Both the position numbers and the translations under genes were made by a program. Source: Rhizopus arrhizus (taxonomy: Eukaryota > Mucoromycota > Mucoromycetes > Mucorales > Rhizopodaceae). From it: DNA of 64,000 nucleotides. The stretch lies in contig JAKZZE010000003.1 of assembly GCA_024220505.1 (NCBI GenBank), forward strand, positions 868,001-932,000. Direction: 5' to 3'. Below the pieces are notes generated by a model. That model was not told where the DNA came from. It saw only the letters and a program-made list of their open reading frames with translations, and ran no database searches. Below, piece by piece: positions 34,401-46,590 of this stretch. How positions within the stretch are numbered: position 1 is the first letter of the stretch; every line of letters begins with the position of its first letter.

Positions 34401-37184
34401 ATAAATACAATAAAGAATGTGTGTTACTAGATATATACTGTTTGATTAATAGCAACAATTGATGTTATTTATACTTTTTGAATATCTAAATTTTTACCGT
34501 TATTTCAATTCATCGGCTAAAAATAATAATACAAGGAGGATGGGAAGATGCAGGAAAGATAATGGATAAATATGACATGTTGTCTTCTTGACGAATCAAT
34601 CAAGAATGGTGTGAATTGTTCATTGATTTAACAATATTTACCAAATAGGATTACATTGATCTGCTATCCTTAAAAACAGGTTCCGATGTGATTCTTTAAA
34701 TACCGATATGAACAATACATCAAAGACGATCATTGCAGAAGTCTCATATTTATTTATAGAGATATGGTTTTACTATAATTCAGTAGTATTAAATTTATCT
34801 ATGAGTATATACTTTTTGTATAAATACAACAAAAACTTTTATACAATTGATATGTCGCTTTATGAACTCCTTATATACAGCTCCAAAATCAAACAATAAG
34901 AACCTTTAATACTCAGTTTGAAGTTCCAGAGGAAGAACAAGTTTCAATTGATGTTGTTACATTACCGATATTATACAAGTGCCGCTAAACAAGAATAAAT
35001 TTTTCATCGAGTAAAATCAATTCACCTTTTGTGTTAAGAGGTTTGAATCTTTTCCCATCATATTCAGTATTATATTGATTAGCTTACATAAGTGCACTAC
35101 TTTACAAAAAAAAAATGATGGAGTTTAGTTAAGTGTACTACGGTAATCCAAAAAAAGAAAAAAAAAAGGCAAAGTGATGATATTCTTAATCATAGATAGG
35201 ACAAAAAGCTCATAAATAAAGGAATATATTGAATAATAAATTGTAATTAGCACACAAAGGCAAATGAATTAAAACATTTGTAGTTGATGTCTCAGCTAGA
35301 TTTTTTTTTTCAAAGTACTTAATCAAAAAAAAAATTTCCAATTTCAGTGCAATTTCTAAAACCGCTTTCTATAACCTAAAGTAAGTCTCTGTATGCTCTA
35401 TGAATAAAACGAAGATCCCGTAAGTAGGTTTGTTCAACTTAAGACAGTTTGTAAAAGTAAGTATTCTTTTGCAATGTCACTTTTAACATTCTTTTTTTTT
35501 TAACATGCAAGTAATTCCAACATTGCTTTTTTTAACATGCAAGTAATTCCGACATTGCAATTGTCTAATTTCAACATTACTTTCTTTTTTTCCAAATCTA
35601 TCAAAATGTTCGATTTTATTTCATTAACAATAATCCTTTCTTATAGTCTCTGTTATAAGGAATCTCAAGACATGTAAATTCACTTGATGTTAACATTGTT
35701 GTTTCTTTTTGCAATTAAAAATAAAAATGATTACCAAACCCATTCCCTTCTATTTTCTGCTTAGCTTTAGTCCTTTAAACATTGCCCTATCATCTTTGAT
35801 AGATGCTATTTTCCTTGCGGTCAAAAAAAGATAACTTTTTTTTTTTCTTTTTCCTTGTTCATTTTTGTTTCTAACTTTTATCTTTTATTTAACGTTTATA
35901 TTTATTAATTCCCTATAGACCATTCTTTTATTCCAATTGTAAGTAATTAATTTTACATTTCGTTGGATAAAAGTATTGAACTCATGTTCCCTTTCACAAT
36001 TTAAGTAATGTTGCTCTCTATCTTTTCATTATAAACGTACAAAATTATTTTTTTTGGGTAGATGTACTAAGTACTTTCTTTTTTTTGCAGTATAGCAAAT
36101 CGAGTATGCTTGGCAAGAGGACGTCGCAACTCAAGCAGTTAAATCTCCGAGCTTACAGTCCAATGGATTTACGTTATTGACCTTTGTTGAAATTAAAAAA
36201 TCATACACTGAATTTGAAAACTTTTCATTTTCCCAATTTATAAGTTTGCATGGATTCATGTAGTACAAAAGAGACAAAAAAATTTTTACAAGAAATACAA
36301 TTTCTTTTTATTCAATATACAGATTATAAACATATGTTTTTTTCTAGGTTTTTTTTGATACAAATATTATATATCTATCCTGCAAATTCAAATTTGTATT
36401 ATTTTATTCGAAGTTCAACTGTTAAAACACCCGAAGTATAATAATTTAGAATATAGGGATTGAGTGCAGTGTCACGTGATTAAATAGAGGATGAGGAGAC
36501 AAATCTAGCCACATATCACGCATGACAGTTGCTAATATGTATGTTATGTCTAGTTTCGCTATACGGTGAAGTGATAACGGAAACCAATTAATAGAAGACT
36601 GTAAAGACTATTAATGTACAACAACAACAAAGTTAACAATATAAACTAGTTCTTGACTTCAATTGCTTGAACGTGCAAAAAGAATTTACTCGGCACCCAA
36701 AATTAATTTTAGCGGGAAGAAAGCCTTTTTTTTATTACTTTACAACAATTGATACTTTTAGAATAACATATTAATATAAGGTAATAGGGGAAAATATACA
36801 ATTATAAAGGGAATGATGGTGATTTTTGATAAATAAAGTAAATAATGTATCAATTGAGTGTTCGTCTTCATGTTGATTTTTATGGTGTTCTTTTCTGTTT
36901 AGTGTGCTGGCACATTGGGTGAATAATGCGTCCAGAGATCGTCTTCTTGATGTATCCTATGAGGGATAGAAAATAATAGGTAAGAAAAATAATGTCGGCC
37001 AATTGTGACGTGTGTCTTTTCAATTCCCGATGCGGTGAAGCTGATTATTTTCCTTTCCCTTTATTTTCTTTTACATTTTCTTCAATAACGTCTGTTAGAG
37101 TTATCCAACCACACCGAAAAGCATACCATTCGAATCGCCATGAAAAGGAGCATCTTTTGAATACAAAATAAGCTTTAAAAATCA
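34401..37184. other. AT-rich stretch without supportable gene
   Basis: About 2.8 kb of A/T runs with no long frame, splice-joined exons or structural RNA that I can support. The left part is probably the 5' flank of P2. GCAGTG at 36466-36471, reading CACTGCACTCAATCCC on the minus strand and followed by TCA, could be the outer end of the P2 transposon, by analogy with P1, whose terminus lies about 1.3 kb before its ATG. That is a guess. TTTTTAACATGCAAGTAATTCC recurs near 35501 and 35529. Confidence 0.4.
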
Positions 37185-37626
37185 CACTGCAAATAATCGT
37201 TCCAATTAGGTACCGGATTGCGCAAGATTGCTCTTCGTTTGGGTAACAAATTGCTACTTTTTTTCGTGAAAAAAATTAAATCTTGCTGCATTGATCATTT
37301 TCGAATTTTGAAAAAAGATTTAGATGCGAAAAAAATAAAGAAATTTAACGATGTTATTATTTTATTTGTAGGGTAAATATTCATGGAGTTATTCACATTT
37401 TTAAAGAAATGTTTTTTTTTACAAACGATCTTTTTTTGGAAAGCGTATTTCTCTCCATTGTTTAAAGACCGGTATTTTCTTTTTTTTATTTTTGAGGGCA
37501 AAATGCGGAAATCAAAAGCACCGTGCGATTATTTTGTACAGAAGAATACATATTAGGAAGGCAATCTGTGATCTTTAGCGTAGCTCATTAGCAATGTGTA
37601 ACAGGGCGTAACAAAATAGTTGCGTT

Positions 37627-38199
37627 TGTTGTATAATGGTAATAGTTATTAAGAAAAAGGTAGAAACAAAGATCAAGAAACATTTTGAGTACTTTTTGAG
37701 ACTGATCTTTATTTCAGTTTAAGTTTAAGTTAAAGTAAAAATTATTCTAATTGAAGGCAGGTATTTATATCTTATTGAGTGAGTGGCTTGATATCTTCTA
37801 TTGTAAGCGTTCTTCTAATATTTAGGTACTTTAACAAGTGTCATCTATAATTATGATTATGAAAACTTTTCATTTGTTCTTTTGTATGTCTGTCATAGAT
37901 TATCTTTTATTCTGGGAATTCCTCACTGATTTGAATAAGGTTATTTTACGCGTTATTTCAATTATGTGAAAGATTAGCAATATTCCTGATATTGGATTGG
38001 ATCTTGTTATTTTAGTTGATACTTCTTCTTATCAAAGAACTCTCATTAATACAAAACATATTCTAAAAGAACATGTTTAATTGGAACTGATTGTATGATC
38101 TTATTTAAATAAACTTATATTTTATTTTATTTAATTATGATCTTGTATTAAGACTTATATTTATGAATGTCAACTACGATCAGTTACTGTTCTACAACA
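37627..38199 (-). repeat. 3' LTR of M
   Basis: 573 bp, TGTTGTATAATGG to TTCTACAACA on the plus strand. The same sequence as 43029-43601 by visual comparison. The pol stop codon lies 21 bp inside the internal region. Confidence 0.93.
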
Positions 38200-38219
38200 T
38201 AATCCCCTCCCAGGTATGA

Positions 38220-41200
38220 TCAATACCGTTTAGATCTTTTAGGTCTACCTTGGCTCTTATTCTTCTCATTAATTGTTGTGGAAGAGTAGCTGGTTTCTTT
38301 TAAGTCTGTTGGTATTTTACGTTTACTTGACTGAGGATTAGATTCCTTATTTGTATTATTTGACTTTTCTTTTTTATCAAGAATTTTATATTTTGTTTTA
38401 ATGTCTTCAGGGACAATACCAATTCTTTGCCAATATTCAGTTATGAATTTAAGATCTGCAAAGTGAGATGCAGGTTCCCAGGTATCTTCACTCTCATCAT
38501 AACCTTTCCATCTACACTTATAAATATATTTTCCTTTAACTTTTTTATGTGTTAAGATGGCTTCAACTTGATAGAATTTATTTGAGGATATTACTTCATC
38601 CTGTGATATCATCTTGAGTGCAGATGGTGGGTAGTTTTTAGGTAATAAATCTCCCTTTTCATCTTCAAGCACATATGATCCACCTTGGGTGATCCTTTTA
38701 ACTTTATAAGGTCCCTCATATGGAGCATCAAGCTTATTTGTTTTATAATTTACTGTTACCATTACATAACTATTTTCGGGGATTGATACAAGTTTATGTG
38801 ACGCATCAAATTTTTCCTTTTGTTTGTTTGTTATTATTTTTGTTCTTTCGTATATAGCAGGAAATACAATTTCTGTCATCTTTTTTATATTTTTTAAAAG
38901 TTCTGTATTTAATTCTTCCTTAGTTGCTTCATCTTTTTCCTGACTGAAATCTTCAAAGTCATTTGGATTACGACCGAACATTAAAGTGAAGGGTGGCGTC
39001 TTAGTACGTTCATTATATTTGCTATTTAGGTAGAGTTGTGTAGAAGGAACATATAAATCCCAGTCTGCTTTAGCACCTTCGACTTGTTTCTTTATGGCTT
39101 TTACAGCACTTTGTACCCAACGTTCACTTACACCATTAGCTCTGGGATGGTAACTAGATATGAGTCTATGGTCATAACCAGCATTTTCAGCAAGTAATTG
39201 CATAAGCTCATTTACAAATTCACCACCATTATCAGATTGGAGTATACGAGGAAAACCATAATTAGAGAATACATCGATTAATGTTTTTACAATTGTCATA
39301 GATTGTTTATCAGGGATAGGTTTCAATATGCAGTAACGAGTAGCAATGTCAACCATAATCAGTAAGTAATTGTTGCCATTCAAGGAAGTTTTCATGGGAC
39401 CAGCTAAGTCGATGCCCCAACTATCACCAGGTAATGTGGCTGTTATAGGTCTTAAAGGGTTATAACCTTTTTTGATTATGTTAAATTGTTGACAGGGTAC
39501 ACAACTTTTTACTAATTCTACTGCTTCTTCTTTTAGATTATTCCAGTAGATACCTTTACGTTTTAAAGCATGGTAGATTGCATCAGAACCAAAGTGTCCT
39601 TTTAGATGTTCTTTAAGAAGAAGTTCTTTACGTTCTTCTGAATCCGCTGGTGTTATGTATTCACCGTCATTAATACTAGGTAATTTTATAGCTGTTCTGT
39701 TAAGCAGACGAGCATTATCCCCTCCCAGTTCATTGACAGGATTCTCAATTTCATAGAGACGAGAAAGTGTATCAGGTAAGATATTATCTATTCCTGGCAG
39801 ATGAACGACTTTAAAATCATACTTTAATAAAGTATCCAGCCAATTGATCAGCATTACGTTTGCTATTTTTTGCGTGTGAAGATAGGTCAATGCTTTATGA
39901 TCCGTGTATAGAGTGAAGTGATTACCCCAGAGATATTTATGGAACTTTTTTAATGCATAGACTACTGCTAATAATTCACGCTTAGTAGCTGAATAGTTAC
40001 GTTCACTTTTAGAGAGACTTTTCGCCATCATGGAAATATATTTTATTTTTCCATCAATCACTTGATAGAGAACAACACCTACACCGACGTTAGAAGCATC
40101 AGTGGCAACACAGAAAGGACGATTTAAATCAGGATAGGCTAAGATGGTTCCTTCCAAAAGTACCTTTTTAAGATTATCAAAGCATGTTTGATGTTTATTG
40201 TTCCATAATTTTTCAAGTGATTTTTCATTCCTCAATGCATCCAGCGGAGCCAAGAGTGTGGACGCTTTAGGGATAAGAGGTCGAAAGTAATTTATGAGAC
40301 CACAATATCTCATGATATCCTTTCCTGTTTTAGGTATAGGGAAATCTTGTACATTAGCAACTTTACGAACGTCAAGAGATACACCTTTAGGCGATATTCT
40401 AAAACCAAGTAAATTAATCTTATTTTGAAAGAATTTACATTTATCAGGATTTAATTTGAGATTTACTTTGGTTAGCTTATTTATTACTGCTTTTAAATGT
40501 AGTTTATGTTCTTCAATTGAAGTAGATGCGACTACTATATCATCGATAAAGCATCTAGCAAAGGGCATATTCTCAAGTGCTATACTCATTGTTCTTTGCA
40601 TCACACTAGATACGTGTTTTAAACCAAATGGAGTACCAATTGGCACGTATTGTACATTATTCCATGAGAATGCTAATTTATGAGCATGATCCTCTCGCAA
40701 CCTTAAAGAGTTAAATGCGGATTTAAGATCCAGAGTAGAATATACTGAAGCTCCTTTTAATTCTTCAAAGAGTTCAGATATTTTTGGTAAAGGCATTCGG
40801 TCAATAGAAGATAAAAGAGCATTAATATGTCTAGGATCATGGCATACACGATAACCAGTTATTTCTCCCTTGGCATTTGTCTTTTTTACTACAGTTAAAG
40901 CCGAATTCCATTCAGTGTTAGCAGGAGCACGTTTTATGACACCATTATCCAGCCATTCATTAATCTGATCCTGTACAACTTGATGATACACTAAAGCGAT
41001 CGGGTAAGGACTTCGATAAGATGTTACATTTTCTGGAGTTTCAATTGAGACAACAGATTCTGGAATTGTACAAAAAGAACCTTTAGGTATGCCTTGATTT
41101 AATTGAATCAATGGTTTAATGTCATTTATAGCAGATTGAAATTGTTCAGGAGTTCCTGCGGGGCAGTCTTCAAGTTCTGACATTTCCTTATCTACTTCTT

Positions 41201-41651
41201 CTAAGAGCTCACTATTGTCACTATATTTAGATTGTACAGCTTGAATATTGTCTACTTCATCAGTATCCCATTTATATGGTAAACCAGTAAGACCGATTCC
41301 AAGTTTAGTCATAAAATCTGTACCTATACTCATGTCATGATCATTTGTTAAATTCATTACTTCGAAGTTATGAGTATAATTTTTTTCATTACATCTGATG
41401 TTTAATTCAATTGTACCAATTCGTGTAATAGTAGATTTAGAATCAGCCAATTTTATTACATCTTTTTCCTTAGATGGAACAATAGGAAAATTATGTTCTA
41501 GACAAAACTTTTTATTAATTGACGAAAAATTTGCACCTGTATCTAAGATAGTCATTGCTTTTACATTATTTACAAGGATAGGAAAGCTTATAGAATCATC
41601 TTTAGTCAATTTAAAATCACGAGTAACAGTTATGTCTTTATTCTTTAATTT
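38220..41651 (-). CDS. Pol of M: protease-RT-RNase H-integrase-chromodomain
   Basis: 1143 codons open directly after the gag TGA and in the same frame; no ATG is near the start, so translation probably reads through the TGA. Protease ILDTGANFSS; RT GYRVCHDPRHIN, YSTLDLKSAFNSL and CFIDDIVVAS; RNase H CVATDASNVGVG; integrase HHCC (HLKGHFG, CVPCQQ) and D-D-E (WGIDLAGPM, LQSDNGGEF, HPRANGVSERW). The C-terminal chromodomain, KYIYKCRWKGYDESEDTWEP, could direct integration to modified chromatin. Full-length and undamaged. Confidence 0.93.
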   Translation of the reverse strand, partial: KLKNKDITVTRDFKLTKDDSISFPILVNNVKAMTILDTGANFSSINKKFCLEHNFPIVPSKEKDVIKLADSKSTITRIGTIELNIRCNEKNYTHNFEVMNLTNDHDMSIGTDFMTKLGIGLTGLPYKWDTDEVDNIQAVQSKYSDNSELLEEVDKEMSELEDCPAGTPEQFQSAINDIKPLIQLNQGIPKGSFCTIPESVVSIETPENVTSYRSPYPIALVYHQVVQDQINEWLDNGVIKRAPANTEWNSALTVVKKTNAKGEITGYRVCHDPRHINALLSSIDRMPLPKISELFEELKGASVYSTLDLKSAFNSLRLREDHAHKLAFSWNNVQYVPIGTPFGLKHVSSVMQRTMSIALENMPFARCFIDDIVVASTSIEEHKLHLKAVINKLTKVNLKLNPDKCKFFQNKINLLGFRISPKGVSLDVRKVANVQDFPIPKTGKDIMRYCGLINYFRPLIPKASTLLAPLDALRNEKSLEKLWNNKHQTCFDNLKKVLLEGTILAYPDLNRPFCVATDASNVGVGVVLYQVIDGKIKYISMMAKSLSKSERNYSATKRELLAVVYALKKFHKYLWGNHFTLYTDHKALTYLHTQKIANVMLINWLDTLLKYDFKVVHLPGIDNILPDTLSRLYEIENPVNELGGDNARLLNRTAIKLPSINDGEYITPADSEERKELLLKEHLKGHFGSDAIYHALKRKGIYWNNLKEEAVELVKSCVPCQQFNIIKKGYNPLRPITATLPGDSWGIDLAGPMKTSLNGNNYLLIMVDIATRYCILKPIPDKQSMTIVKTLIDVFSNYGFPRILQSDNGGEFVNELMQLLAENAGYDHRLISSYHPRANGVSERWVQSAVKAIKKQVEGAKADWDLYVPSTQLYLNSKYNERTKTPPFTLMFGRNPNDFEDFSQEKDEATKEELNTELLKNIKKMTEIVFPAIYERTKIITNKQKEKFDASHKLVSIPENSYVMVTVNYKTNKLDAPYEGPYKVKRITQGGSYVLEDEKGDLLPKNYPPSALKMISQDEVISSNKFYQVEAILTHKKVKGKYIYKCRWKGYDESEDTWEPASHFADLKFITEYWQRIGIVPEDIKTKYKILDKKEKSNNTNKESNPQSSKRKIPTDLKETSYSSTTINEKNKSQGRPKRSKRY

Positions 41652-42983
41652 TCAATCAAGAGCCATACGGTTTAAATGACCGTTGGTTACATCTTCATCA
41701 TTTTCAGAATCTTCATTGGTATTTGAACGGATCGCCATACGATTGACACGAGAGAGGGAAAATCCTTCATTTGCTTTTGCATTACTTAAAGACTTCTTTG
41801 CCTCCTTAAACTCTTCACAGCGATGGCCTTTACTCCATTCTTTACCACAGTACATATACGGCTTGGGCTTACCAGTACCCTTATTGGTGCTTATATTATT
41901 CGATTTGATACCATTCATGACTTTACTAGCTCCTGGTGAAGCTTTATTAGCCTTTATAAAAGAGATACGAGAGACTTGTTCTTCTTCAGATCCTCTGTTG
42001 CGCTTGTGTGGGTTTTTAATTGAGAAAGCAGAATCTTCACCCGAAGCAAGGACCAAGTCAATTATTTGATTAATTGAACTAGGGAGCTTAGCACCCAAAT
42101 GAGATGAGATAGCCACTTGAGCCACGGTTTTGACAGAAGGTTTAAGTGATGCAAAATAGGTTACAGCCAGTTGGGTTCCATCTTCCATACCCGCTTCTCT
42201 TCTCATCTTTTGAAACCGGTTGGAATATTCCCTATTACTTTCATAAGGAGCTTGACGCATAGAGCCAACTTCAACCATTAGCAAAAACTTTCGATACGGA
42301 GTATCAAAGTGGTCAAGAACAATAGGACGGACTTCTTTCCAGGTGTAACGCTTGTTCATTAAGGCTTCCCGGGACCAAGAGACTTGTTCTGGGTTCATGC
42401 ATAAGGGTAATAATCTTTCCCAATTTGAATTAAGCGACAAACCATGAGCATGTAGTACTGTTTCAAAAGTATTACAGAAGTCATAAGCAGAATCAAAGGG
42501 GTCCGCCTTCTTCTTCCACAGTGCCTCACCACGCAATTGTAACACAGGCAAATCATTAGGGACTACTAAACGCACCGAACCAAGATTATCAGAGCCATTT
42601 AAGTCTTGTCTGTCTTCAAAAAGAGAAATCATTGATTTATGGGCTTCTTGTGCAGCCACTATCTTCTGTTCAAATTCTTTATACAACGACAAAGCTTGCA
42701 ATGTTTCTGGACTATCAGGACTGGATTGGTTTGAATTCATATAGGCAGCAAACAGAACCAAAGCTTGTTTTTTCATATCCTTGATCATACCAATGCTTTT
42801 GAGAGCAACATCTTCTGGTTTAGGCATTACAGGGATAGGAGTGTCTTCTTCCATAGGAGTAACTTCAGAGTGAGCATATTTACTAGCCATTGTACCCAGT
42901 TGGACAGAAGGATCCACAGTAGATGGAGAATCAGTAGGATTGCTAGTACCATCAGCAATTTCACCAAGAGTATTTTCAGACAT
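41652..42983 (-). CDS. Gag of Ty3 element M
   Basis: 443 residues from ATG 42983 (MSENTLGEIADG). A coiled capsid region precedes a C-terminal zinc-knuckle-like segment, YMYCGKEWSKGHRC, where the first Cys of C-x2-C is Tyr (TAT instead of TGT). Ends in TGA (41652-41654), with the same frame continuing as pol. LTR identity argues the gene is young, so the Tyr may be a natural variant rather than decay. Confidence 0.88.
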   Translation of the reverse strand: MSENTLGEIADGTSNPTDSPSTVDPSVQLGTMASKYAHSEVTPMEEDTPIPVMPKPEDVALKSIGMIKDMKKQALVLFAAYMNSNQSSPDSPETLQALSLYKEFEQKIVAAQEAHKSMISLFEDRQDLNGSDNLGSVRLVVPNDLPVLQLRGEALWKKKADPFDSAYDFCNTFETVLHAHGLSLNSNWERLLPLCMNPEQVSWSREALMNKRYTWKEVRPIVLDHFDTPYRKFLLMVEVGSMRQAPYESNREYSNRFQKMRREAGMEDGTQLAVTYFASLKPSVKTVAQVAISSHLGAKLPSSINQIIDLVLASGEDSAFSIKNPHKRNRGSEEEQVSRISFIKANKASPGASKVMNGIKSNNISTNKGTGKPKPYMYCGKEWSKGHRCEEFKEAKKSLSNAKANEGFSLSRVNRMAIRSNTNEDSENDEDVTNGHLNRMALD

Positions 42984-43028
42984 ACGTATTTTAAATTTCA
43001 AATAAAGAGCAAAATTCAAAAAGTAAAA

Positions 43029-43601
43029 TGTTGTATAATGGTAATAGTTATTAAGAAAAAGGTAGAAACAAAGATCAAGAAACATTTTGAGTACTTTTTG
43101 AGACTGATCTTTATTTCAGTTTAAGTTTAAGTTAAAGTAAAAATTATTCTAATTGAAGGCAGGTATTTATATCTTATTGAGTGAGTGGCTTGATATCTTC
43201 TATTGTAAGCGTTCTTCTAATATTTAGGTACTTTAACAAGTGTCATCTATAATTATGATTATGAAAACTTTTCATTTGTTCTTTTGTATGTCTGTCATAG
43301 ATTATCTTTTATTCTGGGAATTCCTCACTGATTTGAATAAGGTTATTTTACGCGTTATTTCAATTATGTGAAAGATTAGCAATATTCCTGATATTGGATT
43401 GGATCTTGTTATTTTAGTTGATACTTCTTCTTATCAAAGAACTCTCATTAATACAAAACATATTCTAAAAGAACATGTTTAATTGGAACTGATTGTATGA
43501 TCTTATTTAAATAAACTTATATTTTATTTTATTTAATTATGATCTTGTATTAAGACTTATATTTATGAATGTCAACTACGATCAGTTACTGTTCTACAAC
43601 A
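43029..43601 (-). repeat. 5' LTR of M, with TATA box and possible self-priming site
   Basis: On the minus strand TATAAATA (43171-43164) lies about 63 bp upstream of TCAAAAAGTA (43101-43092). Three bases beyond the LTR end the minus strand reads TACTTTTTGA (43025-43016), the exact complement. There is no TGG directly after the LTR, as tRNA-primed elements usually have. This fits a folded-back RNA primer like that of Tf1, if transcription starts near 43101. Confidence 0.6.
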
Positions 43602-45794
43602 GCGTTTAGTAAAAAAAAAAAAAAGAAGCTGAAAGATTAAAAGTAAAAAAAAAAGACAAAGTTAAAAAAAAGACCTAGTGAAAAAAAAAAAAGAGCATAG
43701 CAATAAAAGATTCCTTATTCAAATGAAAACAATAATCTAAGAACAAATATGTTTTATAAAAATACAAATGCTTTTACATTATAACAAAAGAATACGTGTA
43801 TATTCTCAAAAGAATAAAAAGTAAAGAAGCTCTGCTCACATTTTGTTGCAAGGCAGTTATAATTAACAAATACAAGCACAATTTTTTTGGTTTCAAGTAA
43901 AGAGATTACTTTATTATTTTTTATGACAAATAATACAAAAGAATATATGTTTTTAAGCTTATATTAGTTCATTACTTACTTTGTATTTGCAGATGGGTGT
44001 AATTTGCAATTAGCCATTAGCCATCAGCCATTAGAGATGTTAACATTGTCAACTTTCTTTATCAAAAAGGGCTTTTTAACAACAAGCAGTAATATAAGTT
44101 TGATATTCTTATAGTTTTATCGTGTTAAAGCGAAAAACTTTGCTCATGAGGTTCATGTTCGTCATCCGAATGTGTCCCATTAGGAATTCCTAATGTAAAA
44201 AAAAAAAAAAAAAAGAAACCGACATTAGACTTGGTTGTTATTACTTTTTTATAAGCTTACATTTGACCAGTGCTTGAGCTTTCCTTTTTTTTTGTTTTAT
44301 GCCTTTGGCATCTAGTGTATTCCATGAAACAAAACTAGGGAGAAAAAAAAAAGAAGTTGTTTTTCTGCTATAATTTGTTAAGATACCGACTTTTTTTTTT
44401 ATTTCAAGTAAAAAAAATAAAATAAAATAAAATAATAACCTTCCTCCTAAACATATTGCATTCCAGTAATAAAACTTGTTCAAGCAATGTATAAGTTATC
44501 TTTTGGGATACCATTAAATGTAAACTACATGAAAAGCAATTGTTTTTGTTTTCTAATATAGATAGACAGTGAATAAGTGTAACATTGGTAAAATAAAGCT
44601 ACAAAAAAGCACTTCTCTTTTTTTTTTCTTTTTTTTTCTTCTCTTTTTTATAAAAGGTAAGTTCTTAATATTACATATGTATTCTATTCCTATTCTAATG
44701 GTACTTGTACTTTAGTAAAGATGTATCGATTGCTTTTTTTATGGTTTAAATAGTCTTTATAAAGTCTCTTTCCCAGAATTGTAGTTGCTTCTTCTTTTAT
44801 TTGTTGGTATAAGCTTGACTGGTATCTTTTTTTTTTCTTTTTTTTTTATGGTCCATCCAAAGCAAGGTACTATTACTTTTGCTACATATACTCAATAGCT
44901 AATAATTATTATAGATGCCTGCTGCTTCCTTTTTTTTACTTATTGGTAAAAGCTTAGCAAGTTTTCTTCCCCTTGTCTATCTAAAGAAAGGTACTATTGC
45001 TTTTACGATATATATACGATGGCTAATAATTATTATAGATAAATGCTGCTCTGCTTTGGCCTCTTTCTGTTTCCTTCTTGGTTTTTACTTTGGTTCTTAA
45101 GTACTGATGTACTTCCATCTTTTGCTTTAAGTGCCCTGGTCCTTGTGTCTTTGAATCCTAGAATCCTTGAGCTTGCTTTTTTTTTTCTTTTGAGAACTTT
45201 TTGAGTTCCACGAGATTAATTGATGTATTTTTAGATTAGATGCTGCTATTCTGGTGACATTAGGTAAGTCAAGTACACAGTTAAAACGCTACGAGCAAAG
45301 AAATATCATATTTTGTTATTATTATTTTATTCAAATAAAAATAAAGCTATTTTTTATAAACAAAATCCCTATTTTTTTGTGTATATAAAGCAATATTTAT
45401 TGCAGTATGAATGGTCGATAAAGAAGTATATAAAGCAATATGAGTGGTTTATAAAAGAGCAAAAAGACAACTAAAGTAGTGTTTTACAAAGCGTGATTGG
45501 TTGCCAAGCACCATTAGATGTCAAATTGATAATAAACAAGAGCCACAACGTAACTGATGAAAGGTCCACCTTGCAAGATCAGTTAACGAAAAAGTCTCCC
45601 AACAGTCTCCTGTGTTGGCCACAAATCTTGAACCATCAATTAACCAAAGGGCAAACAATAACTTACACGATTTGTGGCAGAGACAGGAGGCTGTGCGTGG
45701 ATAAATCTCTTACCTGATTGTACACGATTGTAAATTATTTCGCAAGATTGGTAAACGATTTGTTACCCAATTTACACTATTATTTGCAGTGTCA

Positions 45795-46590
45795 AAAAGG
45801 TATCAAAGGCGATTATCGACCAAAATCCGACTTTGTCACGCTGAGATTACGCGATAGTGTTAAACTAGTTGTTTTGAAGGACTTGCGAATAATAGACTGA
45901 AATGTTCTTTAATAGAAAAGAAAACACGAATCCAACAGGTAAACAGTAATAATAAAACCTTTGTCTTTAAACCAAGACAATATTATCCGGAAGAAAGAAT
46001 TCGATTACGACGATGTTTATTGATTCACTTTATAACAATATTTATATCTTTTCGAAGTTAAACTAAGGGTTATCCTGATATCAATTCTTTACACAAGTGG
46101 AAGGAATGATGCAATTAAAAAAAAAAATTAAGAAGGTAAACTAATTTAGATCAAAAGTTAAATCAAGTAACTAAAATAGCGTCAAACACGATCAGAGGAA
46201 TACTGGAATAAAAATGGTAAATCAAAGGAAAGATGATTTAAGCTTTGGACAATGATCAATGCTGCTGAAGCTCCGCCGAGACAACACCGAAATCAAACCC
46301 AGATTTCCTTCTCACGTCATCGACTCGCTACCGACACCCAGGTCACCAACAGACATCTTTCATTTTTCTAATCTTGAATTTCTTTCACATTGACTTACTC
46401 ATTCCATTCGGCCATGACCAAGTTGAGCTAGACCAAAAAGGAAAAAGACCAAAAGCTTCACCTCTTTAAGACAAGTGTTACTACATCAAAAAAAGATAGA
46501 TTTAACTTGAAGAACCAAACAGAAAAGGAAATTTCTTCTGGCCACACAAATCGAGTTTACAATCTTCATCACCTCGGAAAGTGTCAACGC
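45795..46590. other. Stretch between Z and the Ty3 stack, no gene supported
   Basis: Mixed A/T-rich sequence. From 45902 (TGTTCTTTAATAG) to about 46060 it resembles an LTR promoter region (TTTATTGATTC..ATTTATATC), but no matching end or target repeat was found. The last bases (46586-46590, AACGC) are the insertion site used by three retroelements. Confidence 0.4.

Larger units (their letters stand above)
37627..43601 (-). mobile_element. M: Ty3 chromovirus-type retrotransposon, apparently complete
   Basis: 5975 bp with 573-bp LTRs that look identical by eye, 5-bp target GCGTT on both sides (37622-37626, 43602-43606), a polypurine tract next to the 3' LTR (minus strand GGGAGGGGATTA, 38200-38211), and intact gag and pol frames separated by one in-frame TGA. 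Inserted in Z. All signs indicate a recent insertion. Confidence 0.93.
37185..45791 (+). mobile_element. Z: non-autonomous CACTG-type element containing Ty3 element M
   Basis: Begins CACTGCAAATAATCG and ends ATTATTTGCAGTG, flanked by TCA on both sides (37182-37184, 45792-45794). Without Ty3 M (37627-43601) it is about 2.63 kb and collinear with X over its whole length. No transposase. The first 1.2 kb also match Y, the 5' flank of P1, so P1-type transposase is the likely source of mobility. Confidence 0.85.
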
